From the NCBI GenBank assembly GCA_002420005.1, contig DIHE01000138.1, forward strand, positions 9,492-73,491: 64,000 nt of DNA, read 5' to 3'. A program made the translations under genes and the position numbers. Each line of letters begins with the position of its first letter. The first letter of the stretch is position 1. Source of the DNA: Holophagales bacterium UBA5704. Lineage in GTDB: Bacteria; Acidobacteriota; Thermoanaerobaculia; Multivoradales; UBA5704. The notes below the pieces were generated by a model. The model had not been told where the DNA came from, made no database searches, and worked only from the letters and a program-made list of their open reading frames with translations. Shown here piece by piece: positions 1 through 8,837 of the stretch.

Positions 1-129
1 TCCTGGCCCAACTCGCTCGACGACCGCGCGGCGCGGGAGGAGTGGGGGTGGAATCCCGAGTACGGCCTCGCGGCCATGGTCCAGGACATGCTCGAAAACC
101 TGGGGAAGAAGCTCAAGCCCGTGGGGTAG
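1..129 (+). CDS. tdh: L-threonine 3-dehydrogenase, C-terminal end (partial)
   Basis: The window opens inside this gene; frame 1 reads 42 codons to a TAG. The tail contains WPNSLDD, AREEWGW and PEYGLAAM followed by DML, the C-terminal pattern of the short-chain (nucleotide-sugar-epimerase-like) bacterial threonine dehydrogenase. That enzyme oxidises L-threonine with NAD to 2-amino-3-ketobutyrate. The gene 30 bases downstream encodes the enzyme that cleaves this product to glycine and acetyl-CoA, which supports the call. Only the last 42 residues are present, so the cofactor-binding part cannot be checked. Confidence 0.8.
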   Translation, partial: SWPNSLDDRAAREEWGWNPEYGLAAMVQDMLENLGKKLKPVG

Positions 130-159
130 GCCCCCCTCATTTCTAGGAGATGCGCCGTC

Positions 160-1398
160 ATGCCGCATGATCGCTTCCTGCAGACCCTGTCCGCCGACGT
201 CGACGCCTTGCGCGAGAAGGGCACCGTCAAGGGGGACGAGTCGGTCATCGTCCGTGTGCTCCCCGCCGAAGGCGAGCGGGGTCCGCGCTACCTGTTGGAA
301 GGGCATGGGGACAAGCCCTTCCTCAAGATGAACTCCAACAACTATCTCGGGATGGGTCTGCGCCGCGAGGTGATCGAAGCGGAAGAGACCACGACGGCCG
401 CCTACGGTGCGGGTCCGGGCGCGGTGCGCTTCATCAGCGGCACCTACCGCCAGCACGTGGAGCTGGAGCGGCAGCTCGCCGCCTTCCACGGCCGCGAGGC
501 GGCGATGATCTTCAGCTCCGCCTATGCCACCACCCTGGGGGTTCTGGTGCCGCTCATCACCGCCGAAACGGTGATCGTGAGCGACGAGCTGAACCACAAC
601 TGCATCATCAACGCCATGCGGCTGGCGCGTCCCAAGGACAAGCAAATCTACCGCCACAACGATCTGGCCGATCTGGAAGCCAAGCTCGCCGCCGCGGCCG
701 CCTCCGGGCAGTTCCGGCGCGCGATCATCGTCACCGACGGCATCTTCAGCATGCGGGGCGACCATGCGCCGCTGCCGCAGATCCAGGCGATCGTCGACCG
801 CCACGACGCCGCCTTCCCGGAGAACGCCGTCCTCATGGTCGACGACTCGCACGGCGTCGGCGCCTTCGGAGCGACCGGCCGGGGCACCGAGGAGTTCACG
901 GGAGCGAAGCCGTCCGACATCCTCGTCGGCACCCTCGGCAAGGCCCTGGGCGTCAATGGCGGCTATGTCACCGGCGGCCGGGCGCTCATCGACTACCTGC
1001 GGGAGACCGCGGCCACCTACATCTATTCGAACCCGATCACCCCCGGCGAGGCCGCCGCGGCGGCGAAGGCCCTGTCGATCCTCGACAGCCCGGAAGGCCT
1101 GCGCCTCCTGGAGCACCTGCGCGCGATGACCGCCCGTTTCGAGAAAGGCCTCCTCGCCCTGGGCTACGAGACCATCCCCGGCGAGCATCCGGTCGTGCCG
1201 CTGATGGTGCGCGACACCCCGAAGACGAACGCCCTGGTGCGCCACCTCAAAGACCACGGCATCCTCGCCACCGGCCTCAAGTTCCCCGTCGTCCCCCGCG
1301 GCGACGAAGAGATCCGCTTCCAGGTCTCCGCCGACCACACGCCCTACGACATCGACGCGACCCTCGCGATCCTGGAGAGCTTTCCGGGGCGGGGGTAG
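160..1398 (+). CDS. kbl: Glycine C-acetyltransferase (2-amino-3-ketobutyrate CoA ligase)
   Basis: A 412-residue PLP-dependent fold-type I enzyme of the alpha-oxoamine synthase family, the usual length. It would cleave 2-amino-3-ketobutyrate with CoA to glycine and acetyl-CoA, the second step of threonine breakdown. Visible motifs are NSNNYLGM near residue 60, SDELNHNC, TDGIFSMRGD, the VDDSHGVGAFG cofactor-binding stretch, and GTLGKALG with the Schiff-base lysine at about K261. The ATG follows an AGGAG ribosome site. It lies 30 bases after tdh, giving the classic tdh-kbl operon. The sister enzymes of the family (KAPA, ALA and serine palmitoyl synthases) are less likely given the neighbour. Confidence 0.93.
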   Translation: MPHDRFLQTLSADVDALREKGTVKGDESVIVRVLPAEGERGPRYLLEGHGDKPFLKMNSNNYLGMGLRREVIEAEETTTAAYGAGPGAVRFISGTYRQHVELERQLAAFHGREAAMIFSSAYATTLGVLVPLITAETVIVSDELNHNCIINAMRLARPKDKQIYRHNDLADLEAKLAAAAASGQFRRAIIVTDGIFSMRGDHAPLPQIQAIVDRHDAAFPENAVLMVDDSHGVGAFGATGRGTEEFTGAKPSDILVGTLGKALGVNGGYVTGGRALIDYLRETAATYIYSNPITPGEAAAAAKALSILDSPEGLRLLEHLRAMTARFEKGLLALGYETIPGEHPVVPLMVRDTPKTNALVRHLKDHGILATGLKFPVVPRGDEEIRFQVSADHTPYDIDATLAILESFPGRG

Positions 1399-1402
1399 GG
1401 GG

Positions 1403-2545
1403 ATGACGACTCTCGACCGCCTCCGGGTCCGCGGTTACCGCCGCTTGTACGACGTGGACCTGGCCATGAAGCCGTTCAGCGTGCTCATCGGCACGAACGG
1501 TTCAGGGAAGACCTCTTTCTTGGAGGTGCTGTCTCTCCTCTCCGCGTCGTGCAATGCGCAGTTGTCCGCCAGGCTCTCCGAGCTTGGCGGCATCGGCGAC
1601 ATCCTCACGCGCGACAAGGCGGAGGCGATCGAGGTCGACCTGTCCTCTCCGGTGAAGAACCAGAAACCCCTTCACTATGGTTTTCGCCTCGAACCACGGG
1701 GGCAGGGTTACTGGCTTCAGCGAGAGGCGTTGACGCAGGAACGCAACCAGCTGAAGCCCTTCAAACACATCGAGGCGGAAAACGGCGACGTTCGATATTT
1801 CGACACGGGGGAATCAAAGCTCCTGCGGCCGGAATGGGCGTTCAACGCAATCGAGACAGCGCTCGCTCAGGTTCCCAAGATGTTTCGTGAGCCGGAGGAG
1901 CTCCGCCAGACGCTGGCCGGGACCGCGTTCTATGCCTCGCTGGACGTCGGCCCCAGATCGCCTGTCCGGCTGCCCCAGCAGATGCGGCCGGCGAGCCTGC
2001 CGGGCTCTCAAGGCGAGGACCTGGTCTCTTGCCTCTACTCGCTGCGCGAGACCGATCCGGATCGCTTTGAGATTCTGGAGGATACCCTTGCTGCCGCTTT
2101 TCCGGACTTCGAGCGTCTGGCGTTTCCGCCCGCTGCGGCCGGCATGCTCTCCATGACCTGGAAGGACAGGAACTACTCCAAGCCGATGTACATGCATCAG
2201 CTTTCCGAGGGCACTCTACGCTTCCTGTGGCTCGCGACGTTGCTGGGCAGCCGTGACCTCCCGCCCATCACCTTGCTGGACGAGCCCGAGGTGAGCCTGC
2301 ATCCAGAGCTGCAGAGCCTTCTTGTGGAGCTGATGCGGGAAGCCTCGGCGCGCAGCCAGATCATCGTGGCGACGCACTCGGATCGACTCGTGCGTTTTCT
2401 CCAGCCCGAGGAGCTTCTGGTCGTGGAGACGGAGAACGGAGAGGCCAGGCTCACCTGGGCGAATGAGATGGAGATCGAGGATTGGCTGGCGGACTACAGC
2501 CTGGATGAGCTCTGGCGCACGCGGCGGCTTGGGGCGGTCCCTTGA
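1403..2545 (+). CDS. AAA-type (OLD/RecF-like) ATPase, partner of DUF4276 protein
   Basis: A 380-residue ABC/SMC-like ATPase of the AAA_21 group. The P-loop GTNGSGKT is at residues 30-37 after a RecF-like start (LRVRGYRRLYDVDL). The helical middle is short, and the C-terminus has LSEGTLRFLWLATLL (signature region), ITLLDEPEVSLHP (Walker B) and IIVATHSDRLV (H-loop). It has no nuclease domain of its own. It begins 4 bases after kbl and overlaps the next gene, so all are probably co-transcribed. An ATPase paired with a small TOPRIM-like protein resembles the two-gene OLD-like and PARIS-type defence modules; a defence role is inferred, not shown. Confidence 0.8.
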   Translation: MTTLDRLRVRGYRRLYDVDLAMKPFSVLIGTNGSGKTSFLEVLSLLSASCNAQLSARLSELGGIGDILTRDKAEAIEVDLSSPVKNQKPLHYGFRLEPRGQGYWLQREALTQERNQLKPFKHIEAENGDVRYFDTGESKLLRPEWAFNAIETALAQVPKMFREPEELRQTLAGTAFYASLDVGPRSPVRLPQQMRPASLPGSQGEDLVSCLYSLRETDPDRFEILEDTLAAAFPDFERLAFPPAAAGMLSMTWKDRNYSKPMYMHQLSEGTLRFLWLATLLGSRDLPPITLLDEPEVSLHPELQSLLVELMREASARSQIIVATHSDRLVRFLQPEELLVVETENGEARLTWANEMEIEDWLADYSLDELWRTRRLGAVP

Positions 2546-3147
2546 AGATCACCATCCTCGTCGAAGGGGCCACCGAGCGCGTCTTTCTGCCGCCCCTGCG
2601 GGATTTCCTCAAGCGGCATCTCACCCAGATGCCGAGCCTTTCCGTGCGACCCTATGACGGCCGCATCCCGAAAGGGGACAAGCTGCGCCGGATCGTCGAG
2701 GACCTGCTGACGAAGCGGCCGACATCCGATGCCGTCATCGCACTCACGGACGTCTATACCGGCACCTCCGATTTCGCCGACGCCGCAGACGCGAAGGCGA
2801 AGATGAACGAATGGGTCGGCGGCAACAAGCGTTTCCATCCCCACGTCGCCCAGCATGACTTCGAGGCCTGGCTCCTGCCGTTCTGGCCGACGATCCAAAA
2901 ACTTGCCAAGCACAATCTGCGGGCTCCCTCGGGTCCACCCGAACAGGTCAATCACGGTAACCCTCCGGCGAGGCGAATCAAGGAGATCTTCGAACGGGGG
3001 AAGTGCCGCGACAGCTACGTCAAACCTCGGGACGCCCTGCGCATCCTGCGAGACAACGACCTGTCGGTTGCGATCGAAGCTTGCCCGGAGCTCAAGGCAC
3101 TGGTGAATACGATCCTCCGGCTTTCCGGGGGAAAACTCTTGCCCTGA
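2542..3147 (+). CDS. DUF4276 family protein (TOPRIM-like)
   Basis: A 201-residue protein starting at a TTG that overlaps the stop of the ATPase gene (TTGA), so translation is coupled. It begins KITILVEGATERVFL, the pattern of DUF4276 proteins, in which the glutamate of VEGxTE corresponds to the TOPRIM acid; a second acidic patch, IALTDVYTGTSDF, sits where the DxD motif is expected. HDFEAWLLPFWPTI and the C-terminal NPPARRIKEIF region are also typical of the family. TOPRIM proteins cut or join nucleic acid in OLD-family nucleases. With its upstream ATPase it forms a split ATPase/TOPRIM-like pair. Activity and target are unknown. Confidence 0.78.
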   Translation: MKITILVEGATERVFLPPLRDFLKRHLTQMPSLSVRPYDGRIPKGDKLRRIVEDLLTKRPTSDAVIALTDVYTGTSDFADAADAKAKMNEWVGGNKRFHPHVAQHDFEAWLLPFWPTIQKLAKHNLRAPSGPPEQVNHGNPPARRIKEIFERGKCRDSYVKPRDALRILRDNDLSVAIEACPELKALVNTILRLSGGKLLP

Positions 3148-3163
3148 GCTGGAGCGAGCAACC

Positions 3164-3922
3164 ATGCTGAAAGCCATCGGCCACATCGAAGCGCTCTACC
3201 GGTATCCCGTGAAGTCCATGGCCGGCGAACAGCTCGAATCCGCAACGCTGGGCTGGCATGGCTTCGAGGGAGACCGGCGGCTTGCTTTCCGGCGGGTGGA
3301 GGACCGCAGCGGGTTCCCGTGGCTTTCCGCCGGCAGGCTTCCCGACCTGATCCGGTTCGCTCCGTTGCGCCGCGGCGAGAGTGCTCCGACCGACCTTCCG
3401 ACGCATGTGCGTACGCCGGAGGGGGAGGAATTGCCTGTGGATGGGGAAGAGCTGGCCGCGGAGGTCGGGCGGCGGTTCGGGGCTCCCGTGCAGATGATGC
3501 AGCTGAAGCATGGCATCTTCGATGAGGCGAGCCTCTCCGTGATCGCCCTGGACACGATCCAAGAGATCGGACGGCTTGCCGGGCGGAGCCTGGACGTGCG
3601 CCAGTTCCGCCCGAACGTCGTCGTTCGCCTCCTGCGGCCGGCTCCCTTTCAGGAGGACGAGTGGGTGGGCGGTGTGCTCTCCTTTGGCGAGGGAGATGAC
3701 GCACCCGCCATCACCGTCACGATGCGCGACGTGCGTTGCTCGATGCTGTGCCTCGATCCCGACTCGGCCGTCTCGGCGCCGGAGGTGATGCGGGCGGTCG
3801 TTCGTGCCAACGACAACAACGCGGGTATCTACGGCACGGTCACCCGCACCGGGCTCGTCGCGGTCGGCCAGACCCTCTACCTCCGGGCGGCGCCTATGGG
3901 CTTGACGGTACCAGAACCGTAA
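3164..3922 (+). CDS. MOSC domain protein (YcbX/mARC-like)
   Basis: A 252-residue protein with an N-terminal MOSC beta-barrel (GHIEALYRYPVKSMAGEQLES, residues 5-60) followed by a MOSC domain. The DVRQFRPNVVV motif and the conserved cysteine region RDVRCSMLCLDPDS are both visible. MOSC proteins bind sulfurated molybdenum cofactor and reduce N-hydroxylated compounds or carry sulfur for cofactor sulfuration. This is relevant here because the window encodes a molybdenum hydroxylase at 33-37 kb. It has no 2Fe-2S domain, so it would need an outside electron donor. It starts 16 bases after the DUF4276 gene and is probably the last gene of this operon. Confidence 0.85.
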   Translation: MLKAIGHIEALYRYPVKSMAGEQLESATLGWHGFEGDRRLAFRRVEDRSGFPWLSAGRLPDLIRFAPLRRGESAPTDLPTHVRTPEGEELPVDGEELAAEVGRRFGAPVQMMQLKHGIFDEASLSVIALDTIQEIGRLAGRSLDVRQFRPNVVVRLLRPAPFQEDEWVGGVLSFGEGDDAPAITVTMRDVRCSMLCLDPDSAVSAPEVMRAVVRANDNNAGIYGTVTRTGLVAVGQTLYLRAAPMGLTVPEP

Positions 3923-4102
3923 GATCGGCGGGTTTCGGCGGAGTGGGCTTCATGGCGCGATCTCCGGGCAAGAAGTAAGACCCAGGTAAGATAGCATGAC
4001 TCGGCCGCCGGCGGTTTGGCGCTCGCGCTATCCTGTGTCGAAACGCAGGCAACTCCGGCCGCCCTTCCGGCGAGCCGGCACCTCGCAAGGAGAGATTCCC
4101 CT

Positions 4103-4600
4103 ATGAAGCTTCGCCGTCTGCTGTCGATTCTCGCCCCTCTCGCTCTCTGTGCCCACGCCGCCGCCGCGGACGCGCCGGGTGACGGCTCCGGGTTCACCGG
4201 GACCTACATCGCGACGCTGCCCGAACGGGCCGAGATCATGCAGTTGCACCGCGACGGGACCGCCGAGATCACCTTGTCGGACCAGGTCACCTTCGGGGCT
4301 GGCGGCTTTACCTTCAGCGACAGCTTCGGGTCCTGGAAGGTCGCCGGAGCGCGGAGACTGGAGGCGCGCTTCGTGAACCTGAACTTCGACGTGACCGGCC
4401 CGGCCGCCACCTACTCCGGCGCCGCCGTTGTGGACTACGTCCTCCAGTTCGCCCCGACGTTCCGCACGTTCACCGCGAGCTGCCAGGGCAAGATCTATCC
4501 GACCGGCGTGGATCCGTTCGCTCCGGGGGCGGTGCCGGTCACCACGTTCGACTGTGCCTATCTGGACGGCTTCCAGTACCGGCGGGTGCCGCTGGAGTAG
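4103..4600 (+). CDS. Small secreted beta-rich protein, function unknown
   Basis: 165 residues. The ATG at 4103 was chosen because it follows an AAGGAGAG ribosome site and starts a clean signal peptide (MKLRRLLSILAPLALCAHAAA, cut near residue 22); an in-frame upstream extension lacks both. The mature part is rich in beta-branched and aromatic residues, with one pair of cysteines (TASCQGKIY and TTFDCAYLDG) that could form a disulfide. No catalytic motif was recognised. The TYIATLPERAEIMQLHRDG start resembles small lipocalin-like or barrel-like exported proteins, but that is only a guess. It ends 14 bases before the next gene. Confidence 0.65.
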   Translation: MKLRRLLSILAPLALCAHAAAADAPGDGSGFTGTYIATLPERAEIMQLHRDGTAEITLSDQVTFGAGGFTFSDSFGSWKVAGARRLEARFVNLNFDVTGPAATYSGAAVVDYVLQFAPTFRTFTASCQGKIYPTGVDPFAPGAVPVTTFDCAYLDGFQYRRVPLE

Positions 4601-4614
4601 TAGGATCGGCCCTC

Positions 4615-7515
4615 GTGAGCCACTTACGCCGAGCCGTCCCCCTTCTCTGCGCGTTCTTCCTCCCCACCGCCCTCTGCGGGGCTGCGGAATCCTCCCTGCC
4701 TTCCGGAGCGGCCGAGCGGATCGGCTCCCTCTTCGCGGAGTGGAGCGGCCCGGACCACCCGGGCTGCTCCGTCGGCGTCGTGCGCGACGGTGCGCTCGTG
4801 TTCGGCCGGGGCTACGGGATGGCGAACCTCGAGCTGGGCGTGCCGCTCGATGCGCGGTCGGTGCTCGACGTGGGGTCGGTCTCGAAGCAGCTCACAGCGG
4901 GGGCCATCGCCCTGCTGGCGATCGAGGGGCGGCTCGGTCTGGACGACGACATCCGGCGTTTTCTGCCCGAGCTGGCGGTGACGGTCCCGCCGGTGACGAT
5001 CCGCCATCTGCTGCACCACCGCGGCGGCCTGCGGGACTATACGCTGCTCCTCACCGTGGCGGGGGCCGACCTGGCCGACCGCACGACGACCGCCGAGGCG
5101 CTCGCGCTGGTCACCCGCCAGCGCGGCGTCGATTTTCCGGCGGGGGAGCGCTTCACCTACTCGAACACCGGCTACTTCCTGCTCGGCGAGATCGTCGCGC
5201 GCGCTTCGGGGATGCCGCTCTCCCGGTTCGCCCGGGAGCGGTTCTTCGAGCCGCTGGGGATGACGTCCTCCCACTTCCACGACGATTCCACCTTGATTGT
5301 GCCGCGACGGGCGCAGGGGTACGAGGCGCGGGAGGGGGGAGGCTTCCAGCTCGCGATGTCCGATTGGGAACAGGTCGGCGACGGCAGCGTCTTCACAACG
5401 CTCGAGGATCTCGCGCGCTGGGTGGAGAACCTCAAAAGCGGCAAGGTCGGCGGTGCACGCTTCGTCGAGCTGATGGCGAGCCGTGGTCTGCCGGTCGACG
5501 ACGTGGAGAGCGGGACCTACGGCTTCGCACAGTTCGTCACCACCTGGCGCGGGCGCGACGTCTGGCGCCACGGAGGCGCATGGGCCGGCTATCGCGCCCA
5601 CCTTCTGCATGTGCCCGAGGAGCGCCTCGCGGTCGCCATCCTTTGCAACTTCGCCGAGGCCCGGGGCCTCGGATTCAAGGCGGATGCCGTCGCCGCGGCG
5701 GCGCTGGGAGAGGCACCGGAGGTGGAGACACCCCGTCCCCGGCCACCGGCATCCCAGGAGGGAGCAGCGGCCCCGGCGCCGCTTCCGGCCGCGCGGCTCG
5801 AACCCTTGGCGGGCCGGTATTGGAGCGACGAGCTCGCCGCCGCCTGCGAGCTGGCGGTGCGTGACGGCCGCCTCGTGTGGATCGGGATCGACGCCCTGCC
5901 GCATCCGCTCGACCCGCAGCGCGCGCCGCACACGTTCGCCTCCCCGGACGGTCTGCAGTTGCGCTTCACGCCGGGGCCGCAGGGTACCGTCGACGGATTC
6001 CAGCTCGACGTCGGAGAGAGCCAAGGTATCGGGTTTCGCCGCATCGACGACCCCGCGGCCACGCTGCGCATCGTCAACGCCCGGTTGATCGACGGCACCG
6101 GGGCGCCGGCCCGCCCGGGGAGCCTGCGGATCGCCGGAGACCGCATCGTGGCGGTGGGCGACCTGGAGCCGCTTCCGGGGGAGGCGGTCTTCGACGCCAA
6201 GGGTCTCGTCCTCGCCCCCGGATTCATCGACACCCACTCGCACGCCGCCTCCGACCTGCTGGAGATCCCGGAGGCGCTCGGCGCGGTGAGCCAGGGCATC
6301 ACCACCGTCGTCGGCGGGCAGGACGGCGGCTCGTCCCATCCCTTGAGCGACTTTTTCGCCAGCCTGGAGAAGGCGCCGGCGGCGGTCAACGTGGCCTCCT
6401 ATGCGGGGCACGGCACGCTACGCGAGAAGGTGCTGGGCAACGACTTCCGGCGCACCGCCACGGCGGACGAGATCGCAGCGATGTCGCGCCTGCTCGAACG
6501 CGACATGGAGGCGGGGGCGCTGGGTTTGTCGAGCGGTCTCGAATACGACCCGGGGATCTATTCGGCCCGCGGCGAGCTGATCGACCTCGCCCGGGTTGCG
6601 GCGCGCCATGGCGGCCGGTACATCAGCCACATCCGCAGCGAGGACCGGACGTTCTGGGAGGCGATCGACGAGATCCTGGCGATCGGCCGCGAGGCGAAGC
6701 TCCCGGTCCAGATCTCGCACGTCAAGCTGGCGATGCGCAACCTCTGGGGCCAGGCGCCCCGGCTGATCGCGCTGCTCGATGCGGCGCGGGCGCAGGGGAT
6801 CGACGTCACGGCCGACATCTACCCCTATCTCTATTGGCACTCGTCGCTCACCGTGCTCTTCCCGAACCGCGACTTCGAGAACCTGGACGTCGCCCGCCAG
6901 GTGCTCGCCGAGATCGCGCCGCCGGAGGGCTTGCTGCTCGGTCGCTATCTGCCGAATCCCGCCTACCCGGGGAGGACCGTGGCCGACATCGCGAAGGAGC
7001 GCGGCGAGGCCCCCGAGGTGACGCTCGTCGCGCTGATCCGCGACGCCGAAGCGTTGCGCCGCCAGGGCAAGGAAGGCGTCGAGAGCGTCATCGCCACCAG
7101 CATGATCGACGGAGATCTCGACCAGCTCCTCGCCTGGCCGCACACCAACCTCTGCACCGACGGCGAGCTCGACGGCCGCCATCCGCGCGGCTTCGGGTCC
7201 TATCCGCGCGTGCTCGGCCGTTACGTCCGGGAGCGGGGTGTGCTCGACCTGGAGGAGGCCGTCCACAAGATGACCGCGCTCGCCGCCGACCACGTCGGGA
7301 TCAAGGACCGCGGCCGCCTGGTGCCTGGAGCTTTCGCCGATCTCGTGCTCTTCGATCCTGCCACGGTGATCGATCGGGCCACGACGACCGATCCGCACGC
7401 GCTCTCGGCGGGCATCGAGCGCGTCTGGGTGAACGGCCAGACGGTCTACGCGGGCGGTGCCACGAGCGGGCTCCGGCCCGGCCGGGTGCTGCGCCGGGAG
7501 GGGAGCCCGCGGTGA
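4615..7515 (+). CDS. Secreted serine hydrolase (class C beta-lactamase fold) fused to D-aminoacylase-type amidohydrolase
   Basis: 966 residues from a GTG start, with a signal peptide (MSHLRRAVPLLCAFFLPTALCGA). Residues about 30-360 are a beta-lactamase/PBP-like domain with SVSK (nucleophile serine near residue 90), YSN near 185 and a WRHGGAW KTG-equivalent. A beta-barrel linker with a proline/alanine-rich stretch follows (about 370-480). Residues about 485-960 are an N-acyl-D-amino-acid deacylase: LVLAPGFIDTHSHAASD, a GLSSGLEYDPG loop, YISHIRSED, VQISHVK and CTDGELDGRHPRGFG supply the metal ligands and aspartate. Both halves belong to families that act on D-amino-acid-containing amides, so a two-step attack on peptidoglycan peptides or D-peptides outside the cytoplasm is plausible but inferred. 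Confidence 0.85.
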   Translation: MSHLRRAVPLLCAFFLPTALCGAAESSLPSGAAERIGSLFAEWSGPDHPGCSVGVVRDGALVFGRGYGMANLELGVPLDARSVLDVGSVSKQLTAGAIALLAIEGRLGLDDDIRRFLPELAVTVPPVTIRHLLHHRGGLRDYTLLLTVAGADLADRTTTAEALALVTRQRGVDFPAGERFTYSNTGYFLLGEIVARASGMPLSRFARERFFEPLGMTSSHFHDDSTLIVPRRAQGYEAREGGGFQLAMSDWEQVGDGSVFTTLEDLARWVENLKSGKVGGARFVELMASRGLPVDDVESGTYGFAQFVTTWRGRDVWRHGGAWAGYRAHLLHVPEERLAVAILCNFAEARGLGFKADAVAAAALGEAPEVETPRPRPPASQEGAAAPAPLPAARLEPLAGRYWSDELAAACELAVRDGRLVWIGIDALPHPLDPQRAPHTFASPDGLQLRFTPGPQGTVDGFQLDVGESQGIGFRRIDDPAATLRIVNARLIDGTGAPARPGSLRIAGDRIVAVGDLEPLPGEAVFDAKGLVLAPGFIDTHSHAASDLLEIPEALGAVSQGITTVVGGQDGGSSHPLSDFFASLEKAPAAVNVASYAGHGTLREKVLGNDFRRTATADEIAAMSRLLERDMEAGALGLSSGLEYDPGIYSARGELIDLARVAARHGGRYISHIRSEDRTFWEAIDEILAIGREAKLPVQISHVKLAMRNLWGQAPRLIALLDAARAQGIDVTADIYPYLYWHSSLTVLFPNRDFENLDVARQVLAEIAPPEGLLLGRYLPNPAYPGRTVADIAKERGEAPEVTLVALIRDAEALRRQGKEGVESVIATSMIDGDLDQLLAWPHTNLCTDGELDGRHPRGFGSYPRVLGRYVRERGVLDLEEAVHKMTALAADHVGIKDRGRLVPGAFADLVLFDPATVIDRATTTDPHALSAGIERVWVNGQTVYAGGATSGLRPGRVLRREGSPR

Positions 7516-7521
7516 CGCCGT

Positions 7522-8661
7522 TCAGATGACGGGGAAGGCCTGGGCGATGCGCGTCCCCATCTTGTAGTGCACGTTCGGCTGCGCCGTGAAGCTCACGTTG
7601 CTCTTCGCCTCGAAGAGCACGATGATGTCCGAGCCGCCGAACTGGAAGTAGGAGATCTCCTCCCCCTTGCGCAGGGTGACGCCGACCTCGGCGGTGAGGA
7701 TCACCGAGGAAACCTGACACATCCCGATGGGGAGCACGGCCACCAGGCCGATCGGCGTATCGAGCACGACGAGGCCGCGGGCCTGGGCGAACTGATAGCC
7801 CGCATTGTCGGGGGCGTCGAACGTCCGCACCGGCTTCAGGCGGTGCCGTCCGTCCGGGTCTCCCGCGATCGGCTCGGCGACGACTTCGAGGTAGACCTGG
7901 CCCGGCACCACGCGCGCTTCCAGGACCGTCCCGCCCACCGGGGCATGCTGCCGGTGATAGTCGTTGGGGCCGAGGAAGGCGTGCATGAAGAGCCCGTTCA
8001 CAAAGCGGTCCTTGTACGGGCTGCCTTCCATCAGCTCACCGATCGACCAGTGGAGGTTCTTGACCGTGACGTGGGAATCGGTGCGGATCTCCCACTGACC
8101 GGCGAAGGTCGAATCGGCGGGTGACACGATCACCGAAGGGTCGGACACCGCGGCCACCGGCCGGTAGCCCGGCTTGAAGTCGCGGGCGAAGAACTGGTTG
8201 AACGTCTTCCAGCCGCCGTGCGGCACGATGTAGTCGTTCATGTTGTAGGTGGGCGAATCGTAGAACGACTGCAGCGAGGCGGGCGTCAAGGACTCCGGCG
8301 TGTCGAGGAACTGCCCCATGGCGTTGGCATAGCGCACCATCCAGGCCGACAGCTCGGTCAGCGGCGGCGCCTCGGGGTGCGGGACGATACGGTTTTGCAG
8401 CCCGAGGACCGGCGGCTGGTCGAGAATGAAGTGGAACTTGCAGAGGTGGTTGTAAACCTCCCGGCCGGCATGGTTCTCGGAGGGAACCCAATAAAGGAGG
8501 TCGTTGATCCATCCGAGATAGTCGTCCAGGCTCCGGATGTCGGCGAGGTCCGGGATGCGGGCCTGCTGCGCGCGGCGGATCGCCTCGTTGAACGCTTCCT
8601 CCCAATGGTTCACGTGGATCAATCCGACCAGCTCTTCCACGACGGGGTGATATTTCGGCAT
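7522..8661 (-). CDS. Phosphatidylserine decarboxylase-family protein (PsiD-like branch)
   Basis: 379 residues; the ATG at 8661 follows GAAGGAG. The C-terminal half has the decarboxylase proenzyme pattern: FNQFFARDFKPGYRPV, SPADSTFAGQW, FMHAFLGPNDYHRQHAPVGG, and near the end YFQFGGSDIIVLFE, where the family self-cleaves before serine to make its pyruvoyl group. The cleavage site is FGGS rather than the LGST of membrane PS decarboxylases. There is an extra helical N-terminal region and no membrane segment. This matches the soluble branch that contains fungal tryptophan decarboxylase PsiD. The substrate may therefore be an amino acid rather than phosphatidylserine. It ends 7 bases after the fusion hydrolase, in the opposite direction. 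Confidence 0.82.
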   Translation of the reverse strand: MPKYHPVVEELVGLIHVNHWEEAFNEAIRRAQQARIPDLADIRSLDDYLGWINDLLYWVPSENHAGREVYNHLCKFHFILDQPPVLGLQNRIVPHPEAPPLTELSAWMVRYANAMGQFLDTPESLTPASLQSFYDSPTYNMNDYIVPHGGWKTFNQFFARDFKPGYRPVAAVSDPSVIVSPADSTFAGQWEIRTDSHVTVKNLHWSIGELMEGSPYKDRFVNGLFMHAFLGPNDYHRQHAPVGGTVLEARVVPGQVYLEVVAEPIAGDPDGRHRLKPVRTFDAPDNAGYQFAQARGLVVLDTPIGLVAVLPIGMCQVSSVILTAEVGVTLRKGEEISYFQFGGSDIIVLFEAKSNVSFTAQPNVHYKMGTRIAQAFPVI

Positions 8662-8781
8662 GTTCTTCGCTCCTTCTGCAGTCAACCGAATCGGCATGAC
8701 AGGCTGACGCTCCGGCACTTGAGCAAGGAGCCTGCCAGCCCGGGCACAGGGGAGCGGATCGGCTGGAGAGGGGGCGCCGAC

Positions 8782-8825
8782 CTGTCGGTGGGCGTCGCCG
8801 ACATGCCGCCGGCGCCCACCGACAG
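8782..8825 (-). terminator. Hairpin after the 8838-9623 gene
   Basis: A perfect 13-bp stem (CTGTCGGTGGGCG pairing with CGCCCACCGACAG, 18-base loop) begins 13 bases past the stop of the gene at 8838-9623, in its direction of transcription. There is no clear T-run, so it may be a weak terminator or an RNA-stabilising structure in the 176-base gap before the decarboxylase gene. Confidence 0.5.
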
Positions 8826-8837
8826 ACCGGCCGGGCT

